Source: Campylobacterota bacterium (lineage in GTDB: Bacteria > Campylobacterota > Campylobacteria > Campylobacterales > JAADDX01). From it: DNA of 45,632 nucleotides. The stretch's first letter is position 1. Each line of letters begins with the position of its first letter. The notes beneath the pieces are model-generated. The model was given only the letters and a program-made list of their open reading frames with translations, was not told where the DNA came from and ran no database searches. Positions 36,635 to 45,587 of the stretch are shown piece after piece. The position numbers were made by a program, and so were the translations under genes. The stretch covers positions 1-45,632 of the forward strand of contig JAADDX010000083.1 in the NCBI GenBank assembly GCA_013153685.1, read 5' to 3'.

Positions 36635-37119
36635 TGGATAGATTATATGCACCATGGAGACGCGAATATCATTTGACAAAACGCACGGGTTGTGTGTTTT
36701 GTGATATCGCTCAAAGTGCAAATGATGATGAAAATTATGTCTTTTACAAGGATGAGATCTGCTTTTTTGTCATGAACAAATTTCCATACAATCCAGGACA
36801 CTTCATGATAATCCCCAATACACATACCCCCAATCTAGAAGACTTAACCCAAGCACAAATAACCCACTTATCTCTTATGGCTCAAAAAGCGGTAATTATT
36901 CTTAAAAAATGGGGTGCTGATGGGATTAATATCGGATTTAATTTGGGATTTGATGGTGGAGCGGGTATCCCAGAACATATTCATATGCAAGTAGTCCCAC
37001 GATTTAGAAGAGATGTGAATTTCATGACTACTATTGCAAATACACGTGTATTTAGTGCTGATTTTGATGAAGTGTATCAGCAAATCAAAAAAATAGCAAA
37101 AGATATTTTAGGAGAATAG
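36634..37119 (+). CDS. HIT-family hydrolase/transferase (Ap4A phosphorylase-like)
   Basis: This 161-residue nucleotide-binding protein has the N-terminal YAPWRREYHLTKRTGCVFCDI with a CxxC pair, the PYNPGHFMIIPNTHTPNLEDL core, and the active-site run EHIHMQVVPRFRRDVNFM. The triad reads HxHxQ rather than HxHxH, as in Ap4A phosphorylase and GalT-type members, so phosphorolysis or nucleotidyl transfer is possible. It directly follows the chemoreceptor and precedes the S4 gene with no gap. Confidence 0.88.
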   Translation: MDRLYAPWRREYHLTKRTGCVFCDIAQSANDDENYVFYKDEICFFVMNKFPYNPGHFMIIPNTHTPNLEDLTQAQITHLSLMAQKAVIILKKWGADGINIGFNLGFDGGAGIPEHIHMQVVPRFRRDVNFMTTIANTRVFSADFDEVYQQIKKIAKDILGE

Positions 37120-37365
37120 ATGAGAGTAGATAAATTTCTCAATACGGTAAACATCACAAAACGACGCTCAATTGCGGAAGATATGTGCAAAAGTGGTGTG
37201 GTAAAAGTAAATTCCAAAGTTGCTAAAGGCTCAAAAGATGTCAAAGTAGGCGATGTTATCGAGATAGAATATCTCTCAACTACCAAAAAATTTCAAGTAT
37301 TACAAATCCCCACTACAAAAACCATCCCAAAAAGTGCAAAAGAAGAATATGTAAAAGAGATTTGA
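37120..37365 (+). CDS. Small S4-domain RNA-binding protein (RqcP/Hsp15-like)
   Basis: This 81-residue protein is almost only an S4 domain: MRVDKFLNTVNITKRRSIAEDMCKSGVVKVNSKVAKGSKDVKVGDVIEIEY. The single-domain layout matches Hsp15 (HslR) and RqcP, which bind 50S-peptidyl-tRNA complexes in ribosome rescue; which one it is cannot be told. The ATG follows the HIT stop without a gap. Confidence 0.85.
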   Translation: MRVDKFLNTVNITKRRSIAEDMCKSGVVKVNSKVAKGSKDVKVGDVIEIEYLSTTKKFQVLQIPTTKTIPKSAKEEYVKEI

Positions 37366-37370
37366 TAATT

Positions 37371-37390
37371 TTTTGGTATAATTACCAAAA
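37371..37390 (+). promoter_or_regulatory. Promoter of mobB within a perfect 8+8 palindrome
   Basis: TTTTGGTA-TAAT-TACCAAAA. The extended -10 TGGTATAAT (37374-37382) sits inside the palindrome. This could be an operator that blocks the promoter, or a weak terminator for the upstream gene. The mobB ATG is 21 bases downstream. Confidence 0.5.
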
Positions 37391-37410
37391 GTTTTATATA
37401 AAGGTGTTAG

Positions 37411-37896
37411 ATGAAAAGAGCTGTTGCATTTACAGGTCCGAGCAATTCCGGAAAGACTACTTTGATTGAAAAAATAGCCTCTAGATTGATTTCCACATAC
37501 AAAATAGCTATCATTAAAAATGACCCATCCAACAAAGCACAATTCGATAAAGAAGGTAAAGATAGTTACAAATTCTACCAAACCGGTGCCGAGGTGGTAG
37601 TCACTTCTCCCACAAGAACGACATACTTCTCTCACAGACAAAAAAATCTAGATGAAATTATTCATATGCTAGGGGAATTTGATTATCTATTTGTAGAAGG
37701 ATTAAAATACCTACCACTACCGCGTATTGGGGTATTTAGAAATGAGATAGATAATAGTTATTTTGATTATATCAAAGCTGTAGCTATCGATGATACCATA
37801 GATAAAAATACTATACCAAGCACAATAGACATTTTGGATTTGAATAATATCGACCAAATAATTAGTTGGATATTAAAAAACGCAAAGGAGATATGA
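37411..37896 (+). CDS. mobB: Molybdopterin-guanine dinucleotide biosynthesis protein MobB
   Basis: This 161-residue GTP-binding protein has P-loop [17 protein letters not shown] at residues 7-23 and [21 protein letters not shown], the conserved MobB VEG motif. It aids MobA in attaching GMP to molybdopterin for enzymes such as formate dehydrogenase and nitrate reductase. No mobA or moe genes are nearby. Its promoter lies in a palindrome. It overlaps fbp by one base when fbp starts at 37896. Confidence 0.9.
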   Translation: MKRAVAFTGPSNSGKTTLIEKIASRLISTYKIAIIKNDPSNKAQFDKEGKDSYKFYQTGAEVVVTSPTRTTYFSHRQKNLDEIIHMLGEFDYLFVEGLKYLPLPRIGVFRNEIDNSYFDYIKAVAIDDTIDKNTIPSTIDILDLNNIDQIISWILKNAKEI

Positions 37897-38744
37897 TGAC
37901 AGAGATTATTAACGCTATCAAAAAAGCGGCAATAAAAATAAACGAAGCTATAAAATATGAAGATACTTCAAAAATCAACTCTACAAATAGTAGCGGAGAT
38001 GAACAAGTCAAATTGGATGTAATTAGCGATGAGATTATTGAAAAAGAATTTTCAACAGTAAGTAGTATTTGTGAAATTATTAGCGAAGAAAAAGACAGTA
38101 TTGTAAAGATCAATCCAGCTGGAAAGTATCTAGTAGCATATGATCCGCTAGATGGAAGTAGTTTGATTGATGTAAATCTAAGTGTAGGAAGTATTTTTGG
38201 TATATACAAAAACAGCTTTGATGGCGAAAATATCGTAGCAAGCGTATATGTGGTATATGGACCAAGAGTGGAGATGGTGATTGCTAGGGATAATGTGGAA
38301 TTATTCAAGCTTGATGAAAAAACCGGCGAATTCACATACCAAAAAGAACTACGCCTCAAAGAAAAAGGGAAAGTATTAGCACCAGGTGGAACGCAAAAAG
38401 AGTGGCTTGCACATCATAAAAATCTAATTGAGAGCTTATTTAAAGAAGGATATAGATTGCGTTATAGCGGAGGAATGGTACCAGATCTTCACCAGATTTT
38501 ACTAAAAGGTGGAGGATTGTTTGCATATCCAGCTACACATGACAAACAAAAAGGAAAGTTAAGAATGTTATTTGAAGTATTTCCGTTTGCTTATACATAC
38601 AAACTAGCTGGTGGACTTGCAATCGATGGGCATAATGACCTCTTGGCATTAAGACCAGATTTCCTACACGATACGACACCTTGCTTTTTTGGAAGCGATT
38701 ATGAGATTAAAAAAGTTTTACAAGCATATCACAACAAAGGGTAA
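37896..38744 (+). CDS. fbp: Class I fructose-1,6-bisphosphatase
   Basis: This 282-residue gluconeogenic enzyme has the metal-site motif [80 protein letters not shown] near the C-terminus. The track start at 37866 is an upstream TTG. AGGAG lies five bases before the ATG at 37896 and only two before 37893, so 37896 is chosen. It is the second gene after mobB. Confidence 0.95.
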   Translation: MTEIINAIKKAAIKINEAIKYEDTSKINSTNSSGDEQVKLDVISDEIIEKEFSTVSSICEIISEEKDSIVKINPAGKYLVAYDPLDGSSLIDVNLSVGSIFGIYKNSFDGENIVASVYVVYGPRVEMVIARDNVELFKLDEKTGEFTYQKELRLKEKGKVLAPGGTQKEWLAHHKNLIESLFKEGYRLRYSGGMVPDLHQILLKGGGLFAYPATHDKQKGKLRMLFEVFPFAYTYKLAGGLAIDGHNDLLALRPDFLHDTTPCFFGSDYEIKKVLQAYHNKG

Positions 38745-38746
38745 CG

Positions 38747-40336
38747 ATGGTAAAAGTGCAAAATTTAAAAAAAGCTTATGGAAGTAAAGTTTTATTTGAA
38801 GATGTAAATTTAAGTCTTGATAAAGGTAAAAGATACGGGCTTATTGGGGCTAACGGTGCTGGTAAATCGACATTTCTTAAGATTTTAGCCAAACAAGAAG
38901 AAGCCACAGAAGGAGAAGTAATAATCCCAAGTGACTTAAAGGTAGGAGTGTTGGGGCAAAATCAATACGCCTTTGAGGATTTTACACTTTTTGATGCAGT
39001 TTTATATGGAAATAAGAGATTATATGATGCTATTAAAGAACAAGAAAAACTATACATGAGTGAAGAATTCACAGATGAGATTAACAACAGAATCGGTGAA
39101 CTTGAGATGATCAAAGTAGAAGAGGATCCTACTTACGAATATGATGTTAGAATCACGAAAATTTTAGAGGATTTAGGATTTAGCAAAGATGATCATTATA
39201 AGCTTATGAGTGAAATCCCAAATGCGGACAAATTCAAAATCCTCCTAGCACAAGTGTTATTCCCAAAACCGGACGTATTATTCCTTGATGAGCCTACCAA
39301 TAACCTCGATATGGAGACGATTTCATGGCTTGAGAATCAACTTCAAAGACATGAAGGGACAATGGTAGTAATCTCGCATGATAGACATTTTCTAAATGCA
39401 GTAGTAACACACATACTTGATGTAGATTTTAAGAAAATTAGAGAATTTACCGGTAATTATGATGATTGGTATATGGCATCTACAATCCTCCAAAAACAAG
39501 CTCAAGCCGAAAGAGAAAAAAAAGAAGCTCAAAAAAAACAACTCGAAGAATTTATTAGAAGATTTAGTGCTAACGCATCTAAAGCAAAACAAGCTACCAG
39601 CAGACAAAAACAACTAGAGAAATTGGATATTAAGCCTATTGAGATATCAAGCAGAAGAGAGCCGAGTATTGTTTTTAAACAAGCTAGGGAAATTGGAAAA
39701 GAGATCCTTTTTGTAAAAGATATTCACAAAAGTTTTGATGAGAAAAAAGTATTAAATGGTATAACATTCACTATGAATAAAGGTGATAAAATCGCACTCA
39801 TTGGACCAAATGGTGTAGGTAAAACGACATTATGCGAAATTCTAGTAGGTAATCTCAAACCGGATAAAGGTGAAGTAGTATGGGGAGCAAAAGCGGATGT
39901 AGGATATTTCCCGCAAAATACCACAGATATCATTACTGGTGATGAAAAATTGTATGATTGGCTAAGAAGCTTCAAAAAAGATGCGGAAATTAGCGATATT
40001 AGAAACGCTCTTGGTAGAATGCTTTTTAGCGGAGAAGAGCAAGAAAAATCTATCCAAAATTGCAGCGGAGGAGAAAAGCATAGAATGATGCTCTCTAAGC
40101 TTATGCTTTTGGGTCCTAATGTATTGATTTTGGATGAACCAACAAACCATTTGGATTTGGAGGCAATTATCGCTTTGGGTGAGGCTTTGTATAATTATGA
40201 CGGGCAAGCTATTGTAGTATCGCACGATAGAGAGTTTATCGATTCGTTTGCTAATAGGATTATTGAATTACATCCGGATGGAAGTTATACCGACTTTATG
40301 GGAACGTATGAAGAATATTTAGAGAGCAAGCAATGA
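38747..40336 (+). CDS. ABC-F family ATPase, YbiT-like
   Basis: This 529-residue soluble protein has two ABC cassettes and no membrane domain. Walker A is GANGAGKST in the first and GPNGVGKTT in the second. The second signature is CSGGEKHRMMLSKLMLLGPNVLILDEPTNHLD. The first signature is degenerate, LMSEIPNADKFKILLAQVLF, which resembles YbiT rather than EttA or Uup. The linker is rich in Lys, Glu and Gln (KQAQAEREKKEAQKKQLEEF). ABC-F proteins act at the ribosomal E site to ease stalled or difficult translation. It is two bases after fbp and overlaps kdsB by ATGA. Confidence 0.92.
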   Translation: MVKVQNLKKAYGSKVLFEDVNLSLDKGKRYGLIGANGAGKSTFLKILAKQEEATEGEVIIPSDLKVGVLGQNQYAFEDFTLFDAVLYGNKRLYDAIKEQEKLYMSEEFTDEINNRIGELEMIKVEEDPTYEYDVRITKILEDLGFSKDDHYKLMSEIPNADKFKILLAQVLFPKPDVLFLDEPTNNLDMETISWLENQLQRHEGTMVVISHDRHFLNAVVTHILDVDFKKIREFTGNYDDWYMASTILQKQAQAEREKKEAQKKQLEEFIRRFSANASKAKQATSRQKQLEKLDIKPIEISSRREPSIVFKQAREIGKEILFVKDIHKSFDEKKVLNGITFTMNKGDKIALIGPNGVGKTTLCEILVGNLKPDKGEVVWGAKADVGYFPQNTTDIITGDEKLYDWLRSFKKDAEISDIRNALGRMLFSGEEQEKSIQNCSGGEKHRMMLSKLMLLGPNVLILDEPTNHLDLEAIIALGEALYNYDGQAIVVSHDREFIDSFANRIIELHPDGSYTDFMGTYEEYLESKQ

Positions 40337-41052
40337 TTATCATCCCAGCAAGACTCGCTTCTAGTAGATTACCTAAAAAGGTGCTAGTGGAAATTGATGG
40401 TATACCTATGGTAATAAGGACTGCTTTGATAGCAAAGGATGTGGATGATGTAGTCATCGCTACTGATTCACAAGAAGTAATGCAAATAGCTAAAAAATAT
40501 TCAATAGACGCTGTCATGACTAGTCCTCATCACAAATCCGGAACTGATAGGATAAAACAAGCAAGCGATATCTTACAGCTCAAAGCCGACGATTTTATTA
40601 TCAACCTACAAGCGGATGAACCGTTTATTGAAGGGCAGATACTGCTAGATATTAAGCGTAGTTTGATGGAAATTAGACAAAGAGATTTTGTAATGGTAAG
40701 TTGTTATAAACTAATAGATGAATTAAGTGCAGAAGAAGCCAATCTCGTAAAAGTAATCCTCGATAAAAATAGCGATGCTATATATTTCTCACGCAGCAAA
40801 ATCCCTTATAATAGGGATAATAGTGTTCATCAATACAAAGGGCATATCGGAATTTACGGATTTGATAAAAGAAGCTTAGATATATTTTGTCAACTCACAG
40901 CACCAATTGAGGATATTGAGAAATTAGAACAATTGCGAGTCATTTACAACGGTTACAAGATCAAAATGATAGAAGTAAAGACCAATTCTTTTGGAATAGA
41001 TACGATTGAAGATCTAAATAAGGCACAAATATATGCAAGAAGTCGCAATTAG
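40333..41052 (+). CDS. kdsB: 3-deoxy-manno-octulosonate cytidylyltransferase (CMP-KDO synthetase)
   Basis: This 239-residue enzyme activates KDO for LPS assembly. It has MIIIPARLASSRLPKKVLVEIDGIPMVIRTA at the N-terminus, VVIATDSQEVMQIAKKY, MTSPHHKSGTDRIKQA, FIINLQADEPFI and YFSRSKIPYNRD, followed by YKGHIGIYGF. It overlaps the ABC-F stop by four bases and pdxA by 20 bases. Confidence 0.95.
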   Translation: MIIIPARLASSRLPKKVLVEIDGIPMVIRTALIAKDVDDVVIATDSQEVMQIAKKYSIDAVMTSPHHKSGTDRIKQASDILQLKADDFIINLQADEPFIEGQILLDIKRSLMEIRQRDFVMVSCYKLIDELSAEEANLVKVILDKNSDAIYFSRSKIPYNRDNSVHQYKGHIGIYGFDKRSLDIFCQLTAPIEDIEKLEQLRVIYNGYKIKMIEVKTNSFGIDTIEDLNKAQIYARSRN

Positions 41053-41929
41053 TATCGGAGATCCCAATGGTATAGGGATAGAAATAGCACTCAAAGCTCA
41101 TTCTATAATTACACAACTAGTAAAGCCTATCTATTGTATCAACGAACATATCCTCCAACAAGCCTCACATCTCCTAAATATCCCAATTCCTAGGGATTTT
41201 GAAATATACCCGACCAAAGGCACTCTTTGTATACAGCCTGGTAAAGTAGATAAGTTAGCTGGCCAGTATAGTTATGATTCGTTTATGGATGCTATTAATA
41301 TCGCTAAGACTACCAAAGCACTATGCACTTTGCCTATCAACAAAGAAAGCTGGGCTAAAGCAAATATCAAATACAAAGGGCATACGGAAGTGTTGCGAGA
41401 CGTATTTCAACAACACGCTATTATGATGCTTGGATGTGAGGAGTTGTATGTGGCCTTGTTTACCGAACATATTCCTATTAGTCAAGTTGCACAAAACATC
41501 AAACAAGAAAAATTAGTCAAATTTTTTCTTGACTTTTATCATGACAGCAAATTTGATAAAATCGGTGTGTTGGGACTCAATCCTCATGCCGGAGATTGTG
41601 GCGTAATAGGACAAGAGGAAATTACACAAATCATACCCGCTATTAATCAAGCCAATCAAATACTCAAACAAGATATTTTCTATGGACCATTGGTAGCAGA
41701 TGTGGCGTTTTTGTCCAATCGCGTATTAATTGCTATGTATCACGACCAAGGACTTGGTCCACTCAAAACACTATACTTTGATAAAAGTATCAACGTGAGT
41801 CTAAATCTACCTATTCTAAGAACATCTGTAGATCACGGCACAGCATTTGATATCGCCTACCAAAACAAAGCCAAAATCACAAGCTACATAGAAGCTATCA
41901 AGTTTATCGATAAAAATTTCAAAAAGTAA
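41033..41929 (+). CDS. pdxA: 4-hydroxythreonine-4-phosphate dehydrogenase
   Basis: This 298-residue enzyme serves the DXP-dependent route to pyridoxal phosphate. Motifs are VAISIGDPNGIGIEIALKA at the start, KGHTEVLRDVF with a metal-binding His, LGLNPHAGDCGVIGQEE, and YHDQGLGPLKTLYFDKSINVSLNLPILRTSVDHGTAFDIA. It starts inside kdsB. pdxJ, its usual partner in Campylobacter, is not present here. The window also carries the PLP-handling yggS. Confidence 0.95.
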   Translation: MQEVAISIGDPNGIGIEIALKAHSIITQLVKPIYCINEHILQQASHLLNIPIPRDFEIYPTKGTLCIQPGKVDKLAGQYSYDSFMDAINIAKTTKALCTLPINKESWAKANIKYKGHTEVLRDVFQQHAIMMLGCEELYVALFTEHIPISQVAQNIKQEKLVKFFLDFYHDSKFDKIGVLGLNPHAGDCGVIGQEEITQIIPAINQANQILKQDIFYGPLVADVAFLSNRVLIAMYHDQGLGPLKTLYFDKSINVSLNLPILRTSVDHGTAFDIAYQNKAKITSYIEAIKFIDKNFKK

Positions 41930-41950
41930 TTTACAATTTATCAATATTAC

Positions 41951-41979
41951 TTGACTTATTTCAATTAAAATTGTAGAAT
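41951..41979 (+). promoter_or_regulatory. Sigma-70-type promoter of the rpsP-rplS operon
   Basis: TTGACT, 17-base spacer, TAGAAT, ending 32 bases before the rpsP ATG; AAAAGGATAAG is the ribosome site. This is one of the best matches to a two-box promoter in the window. Confidence 0.7.
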
Positions 41980-42011
41980 TTCATACAAAAAAATAGATTA
42001 AAAGGATAAGA

Positions 42012-42239
42012 ATGACAACAATTAGATTAACAAGAATGGGTAGAAAAAAAAGACCTTTTTATAGAATAGTAGTAACAGACAGCAGAAAAAGAAGAGATAG
42101 CGGTTGGATCGAAAGTATTGGATATTACAATCCTATGACTGAGCCAGCAACGCTTAAAATCGATGAAGATAGATTAAATTATTGGTTAAGCGTTGGTGCA
42201 CAAATGAGTGCTAAAGTAAAAAAACTTGCAGGTAAGTAA
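42012..42239 (+). CDS. rpsP: 30S ribosomal protein S16
   Basis: This 75-residue protein has the S16 start [40 protein letters not shown] and ends in [17 protein letters not shown]. It heads the common rpsP-khpA-rimM-trmD-rplS operon. Its stop overlaps the khpA ATG by one base. Confidence 0.98.
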   Translation: MTTIRLTRMGRKKRPFYRIVVTDSRKRRDSGWIESIGYYNPMTEPATLKIDEDRLNYWLSVGAQMSAKVKKLAGK

Positions 42240-42478
42240 TGATAGAATTTGTTGAAAAGTATGCTAAATTATTAGCTTTTTATCCTAATGAAGTAAGTGT
42301 AAAAGTGGGTGAGAAGAAGGATGACTTCATAGAAATTCTCATCTACGCCAATAAAATAGATGCGGGACGTATCATAGGTAAAAACGGTAGCATGATAAAA
42401 GCTATCAAAACAGTATTGAGTGGTTGCAAAGCAAAAGAAAATATTTCATACAAAATATCAGTTCATACCAATGAATAA
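42239..42478 (+). CDS. khpA: KhpA, KH-domain RNA-binding protein
   Basis: This 79-residue protein is a single KH domain with the GxxG loop in GRIIGKNGSMIKAIKTVLSG near residues 42-59. KhpA binds RNA, often with KhpB/Jag, and affects envelope and division genes in other bacteria. It sits between rpsP and rimM, its usual place. It overlaps rimM by eight bases. Confidence 0.93.
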   Translation: MIEFVEKYAKLLAFYPNEVSVKVGEKKDDFIEILIYANKIDAGRIIGKNGSMIKAIKTVLSGCKAKENISYKISVHTNE

Positions 42479-42983
42479 AATCCCTATTATCAAAATCGGC
42501 AAAGCCCATGGTGTTAGAGGATGGAACAAGTTTCATCTCCTAACAGACTTTCCTCAACAACTCAAAGAGGGTCGCACATTCAAAAGCGATAAGATATCAC
42601 TCACTATCCAAAACATTGATCGCAAAAACAATCTTATTAAATTCCAAGGTTACGACACGCCAGAGATGGCCAAAAAACTCACCAATCGACATCTATACAC
42701 CACACAAGAAGAATCAAGAAAAAATATCAAGCTCAAGCCGGATGAGTGGTTTTGGTTCGATATTATCGGCTCAAAGGTTATCGAAAATGACCAAACCTTA
42801 GGAGAAGTAATCGACATTAATAGAATCAACGACATCGATTATGTCGTAGTACAAATAAATCCACAATTAGGATATAAACAAAAAAGATATCTATTTGATT
42901 TCAAACGACACATCGTAGATGTAGATACTGATAATCAAGTTATTATAGTTAAAGATACTCTACCTATCCTAGAAGCAAGCTAA
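42471..42983 (+). CDS. rimM: Ribosome maturation factor RimM
   Basis: This 170-residue protein assists 30S head assembly with S19. The N-terminal domain starts IPIIKIGKAHGVRGWNKFHLLTDFPQQL; the PRC-barrel half has DEWFWFDIIGSKVIENDQTLGEVIDI. The track start at 42420 lies deep in khpA; ATG 42471 fits the family N-terminus. No clear Shine-Dalgarno sequence precedes it, so translation probably depends on coupling to khpA. Confidence 0.92.
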   Translation: MNKIPIIKIGKAHGVRGWNKFHLLTDFPQQLKEGRTFKSDKISLTIQNIDRKNNLIKFQGYDTPEMAKKLTNRHLYTTQEESRKNIKLKPDEWFWFDIIGSKVIENDQTLGEVIDINRINDIDYVVVQINPQLGYKQKRYLFDFKRHIVDVDTDNQVIIVKDTLPILEAS

Positions 42984-43693
42984 TGAAATTTGTATTTGTC
43001 ACCCTATTTCCACATCTTATTCAACCGTATTTTGAAGATGGAATACTAAAAAGAGCTATTGATAAGCAGCTTTTTGATGTGGAGTTTGTAAATTTTAGGG
43101 ATTATAGCACTAACAAACACAAGAAAATAGACGCACCGGCAGTAGGCGGTGGGGCTGGGATGGTAATCGAAGTAGATGCATTACACACAGCCCTTACCCA
43201 TCTTAAAGACAAATACCCATCAAGCAAAATCATCTTTACTACCCCTCAAGCCAAAGTGTTTCACCAACAAGATGCCAAACGTCTCTCTCATGAGGAAGTA
43301 ATCGTGCTAGTAAGCGGGCGATACGAGGGTTTTGATGAACGATTAATTGAAGAATTTGCAGATGAAGTGCTGAGCATAGGGGATTTTATATTAAGTGGCG
43401 GCGAACTTGCGAGTATGGTCATAGCAGATAGCATAGCACGTAATATTCCAATGGTGCTTGGCAACCAACAAAGCCTAGAGACGGAAAGCTTTGAGGGTGA
43501 ATTGCTCGAAGCCCCTACCTTTACCAAAAAAACTTCAAAAACTCTTACACATAATCATATTATTTCAGAATTTTTTAAGGGAAATCATGGTATAATATCG
43601 TCTCTTAAAACTGAATTAGCAATTGCTAAAACAAAATATCATCGTCCTGATATTTTCAAAAAATACAAAACAAGGAAAAAGTATGAGAAATAG
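42983..43693 (+). CDS. trmD: tRNA (guanine37-N1)-methyltransferase
   Basis: This 236-residue SPOUT methyltransferase makes m1G37 to prevent frameshifting. Motifs are [77 protein letters not shown] and LLEAPTFTK. It overlaps rimM by one base (TAATG) and rplS by 11 bases. Confidence 0.96.
   Translation: MKFVFVTLFPHLIQPYFEDGILKRAIDKQLFDVEFVNFRDYSTNKHKKIDAPAVGGGAGMVIEVDALHTALTHLKDKYPSSKIIFTTPQAKVFHQQDAKRLSHEEVIVLVSGRYEGFDERLIEEFADEVLSIGDFILSGGELASMVIADSIARNIPMVLGNQQSLETESFEGELLEAPTFTKKTSKTLTHNHIISEFFKGNHGIISSLKTELAIAKTKYHRPDIFKKYKTRKKYEK
43588..43596 (+). promoter_or_regulatory. Internal extended -10 promoter candidate upstream of rplS
   Basis: TGGTATAAT inside the 3' end of trmD, about 86 bases before the rplS start. 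It could give extra expression of rplS and rpsT. As it is coding sequence, the match may be chance. Confidence 0.35.
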
Positions 43694-44039
43694 ATACATT
43701 GAAGCTTTTGAAGCCTCTCAAATTGCAGACAAACAGTTACCGGAATTTAGAGCTGGAGATACAGTAAGAGTCGCTGTGGAAATCGCAGAAGGTGACAAAA
43801 AAAGAATCCAAAATTTTGAAGGTGTGTGTATCTCTATTAGAGGAGAAGGAACCGGTAAAACTTTTACAGTGAGAAAAATCGGTGCAAACAACATCGGTGT
43901 TGAGAGAATATTTCCACTTTACAGTGAATCAATCAAGGGTATTGAAGTAGTAAGAAGAGGAAAAGTAAGAAGAGCTAAGCTATATTACCTAAGAGGAAGA
44001 AAAGGTAAAGCAGCAAGAATCAAAGAACTTAGAAAATAA
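43683..44039 (+). CDS. rplS: 50S ribosomal protein L19
   Basis: This 118-residue protein carries [92 protein letters not shown], the L19 hallmark sequence. The track start at 43623 lies in trmD; ATG 43683 has AAGGA six bases upstream. It is followed by rpsT after 22 bases. Confidence 0.97.
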   Translation: MRNRYIEAFEASQIADKQLPEFRAGDTVRVAVEIAEGDKKRIQNFEGVCISIRGEGTGKTFTVRKIGANNIGVERIFPLYSESIKGIEVVRRGKVRRAKLYYLRGRKGKAARIKELRK

Positions 44040-44061
44040 ATCTCAATAAAGGAAATATATA

Positions 44062-44331
44062 ATGGCTAATCATAAATCGGCTAAAAAAAGAATCAAACAA
44101 ACAATCAAAAGAACAGAAAGAAATAGATTTTACAGAACAAGAATCAAAAATATCACAAAAGCTGTAAAAGAAGCGGTAGAAGCTGGTGATTTACAAAAAG
44201 CTCAAGAAGCTTTTAAATTGGCAAATAAAAAATTACACTCTTATGTAAGTAAAGGTGTATTAAAGAAAAATACGGCAGCAAGAAAAGTAAGTAGATTAAA
44301 CAAACTTGTAAAAGGGTTGGCGACAGCTTAA
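44062..44331 (+). CDS. rpsT: 30S ribosomal protein S20
   Basis: This 89-residue, highly basic, helical protein starts [33 protein letters not shown] and ends [26 protein letters not shown] precedes the ATG. It follows rplS closely, so the ribosomal-protein run probably continues through it. Confidence 0.97.
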   Translation: MANHKSAKKRIKQTIKRTERNRFYRTRIKNITKAVKEAVEAGDLQKAQEAFKLANKKLHSYVSKGVLKKNTAARKVSRLNKLVKGLATA

Positions 44332-44348
44332 TCCTTTTGGGGTTTGAT

Positions 44349-44774
44349 ATGAACTTTTTATACAACAAAGACTACAGAACGCTCGTCAACAAACAATCAA
44401 AACAACAACTTTTGTATCTTATTAAGCATTCTATTGACTTTAGTGTGGTTGTCAATATGGATGAAGGTATTACGTTTTCACCTCAATTACCGGATGAAAT
44501 TATGTCTGGATTCAAAGATATCGTGATATTTGCAATTGCGGGATACACTCTAGGTAGTGCATTTGTGGAAAACGATATTTTGGTATTCGAAGCGGGATTT
44601 GGTAGAGATAATTTCGGCTCTATTGTCAAAGTGGATATTGATCGTATTATGCAAATACTTGTGCAAGATAATCCAATTTTTATCAACCTCACAGCAACTC
44701 TGCCTAAACAAACTTCCAAAGATAGCTTGGATGTATTCATCAAAAACCCAAAAAACAAGAAATTTTTCAAATAA
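44349..44774 (+). CDS. SspB-like protein (candidate ClpXP adaptor)
   Basis: The protein is 141 residues from ATG 44349; the track start at 44337 is TTG. The central part, FSVVVNMDEGITFSPQLPDEIMSGFKDIVIFAIAGYTLGSAFVENDILVFEAGFGRDNFGSIVKVDIDRIMQILVQ, follows the SspB fold order: a strand, a Val-Pro-like loop, the I-V-L-N-I-like strand, hydrophobic helix/turn, a F-x-A-x-F-G strand and the strand that ends in V-P-L-x-A-I. The C-terminal tail is basic and short (KNPKNKKFFK). In proteobacteria SspB delivers ssrA-tagged proteins to ClpXP. The similarity is my pattern reading and needs a profile search. Confidence 0.55.
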   Translation: MNFLYNKDYRTLVNKQSKQQLLYLIKHSIDFSVVVNMDEGITFSPQLPDEIMSGFKDIVIFAIAGYTLGSAFVENDILVFEAGFGRDNFGSIVKVDIDRIMQILVQDNPIFINLTATLPKQTSKDSLDVFIKNPKNKKFFK

Positions 44775-44800
44775 AACTCCCGAGTCTTACAAGCAATTTA

Positions 44801-44809
44801 TGTTATAAT
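44801..44809 (+). promoter_or_regulatory. Extended -10 promoter for cysE
   Basis: TGTTATAAT, 19 bases before the ATG at 44829, in the 54-base gap after the SspB-like gene. Confidence 0.5.
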
Positions 44810-44828
44810 TAGTGCTAAAGGAGTCGTG

Positions 44829-45518
44829 ATGTTTGATCTTATAAAAGAAGACTTTTTAGTGGTATATCAAAAAGACCCTGCAATTAAATCAAAAATAGAA
44901 TTGTTTTTTAATTATCCAGGGGTATGGGCGATATTTTGGTATCGTATTGCTAACAAATTATACAAAAACAACTTCAAAATCCTAGCAAGAAGCATTATGG
45001 GAATTACACAAATCTTTACAAACATTGATATTCACCCAGCAGCAACAATAGGTCGAAGAGTGTTTATTGATCATGGTGTAGGTGTAGTGATAGGGCAAAC
45101 GGCAATCGTTGGAGATGATGTGACTATCTACCAAGGAGTTACGCTAGGAGGTGTAAGCCTTCATGCTACCAAAAGACACCCCACTATCGAAAATAACGTC
45201 ACAATAGGAGCCGGTGCTAAAATTTTGGGAAATATTACCATCGGTGCCAAAAGTAAAATAGGAGCAAATTCAGTAGTGGTAAAAGATGTGCCACCTCATT
45301 CAACAGTAGTAGGCATACCCGGTAAAATCATCCATAGGAAAGATAACGAACCTCTTAGTCACAACAAATTACCGGATATCGATAAAGAATTGTTCGTATA
45401 TCTATTTGAACGCATCAAAACACTAGAAGATGCACTCAAACAGCACGATATAGACATCCAAACCAACCAAGAATTACGACAAAAATATGCCGAATACATC
45501 AATAGTATTAAGAAATAA
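44829..45518 (+). CDS. cysE: Serine O-acetyltransferase
   Basis: This 229-residue enzyme forms O-acetylserine for cysteine synthesis. The N-terminal helical part has [28 protein letters not shown]; the C-terminal left-handed beta-helix has GIDIHP-like [46 protein letters not shown], then [53 protein letters not shown] is five bases before the ATG at 44829, so this is preferred over the GTG at 44826. No cysK is adjacent. Confidence 0.95.
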   Translation: MFDLIKEDFLVVYQKDPAIKSKIELFFNYPGVWAIFWYRIANKLYKNNFKILARSIMGITQIFTNIDIHPAATIGRRVFIDHGVGVVIGQTAIVGDDVTIYQGVTLGGVSLHATKRHPTIENNVTIGAGAKILGNITIGAKSKIGANSVVVKDVPPHSTVVGIPGKIIHRKDNEPLSHNKLPDIDKELFVYLFERIKTLEDALKQHDIDIQTNQELRQKYAEYINSIKK

Positions 45519-45587
45519 ATATATTTTGGTTGATATATTTAACAAGCTTCAAAGTTTGATGGATTATACAGTTTAAAAGGATAGTAA

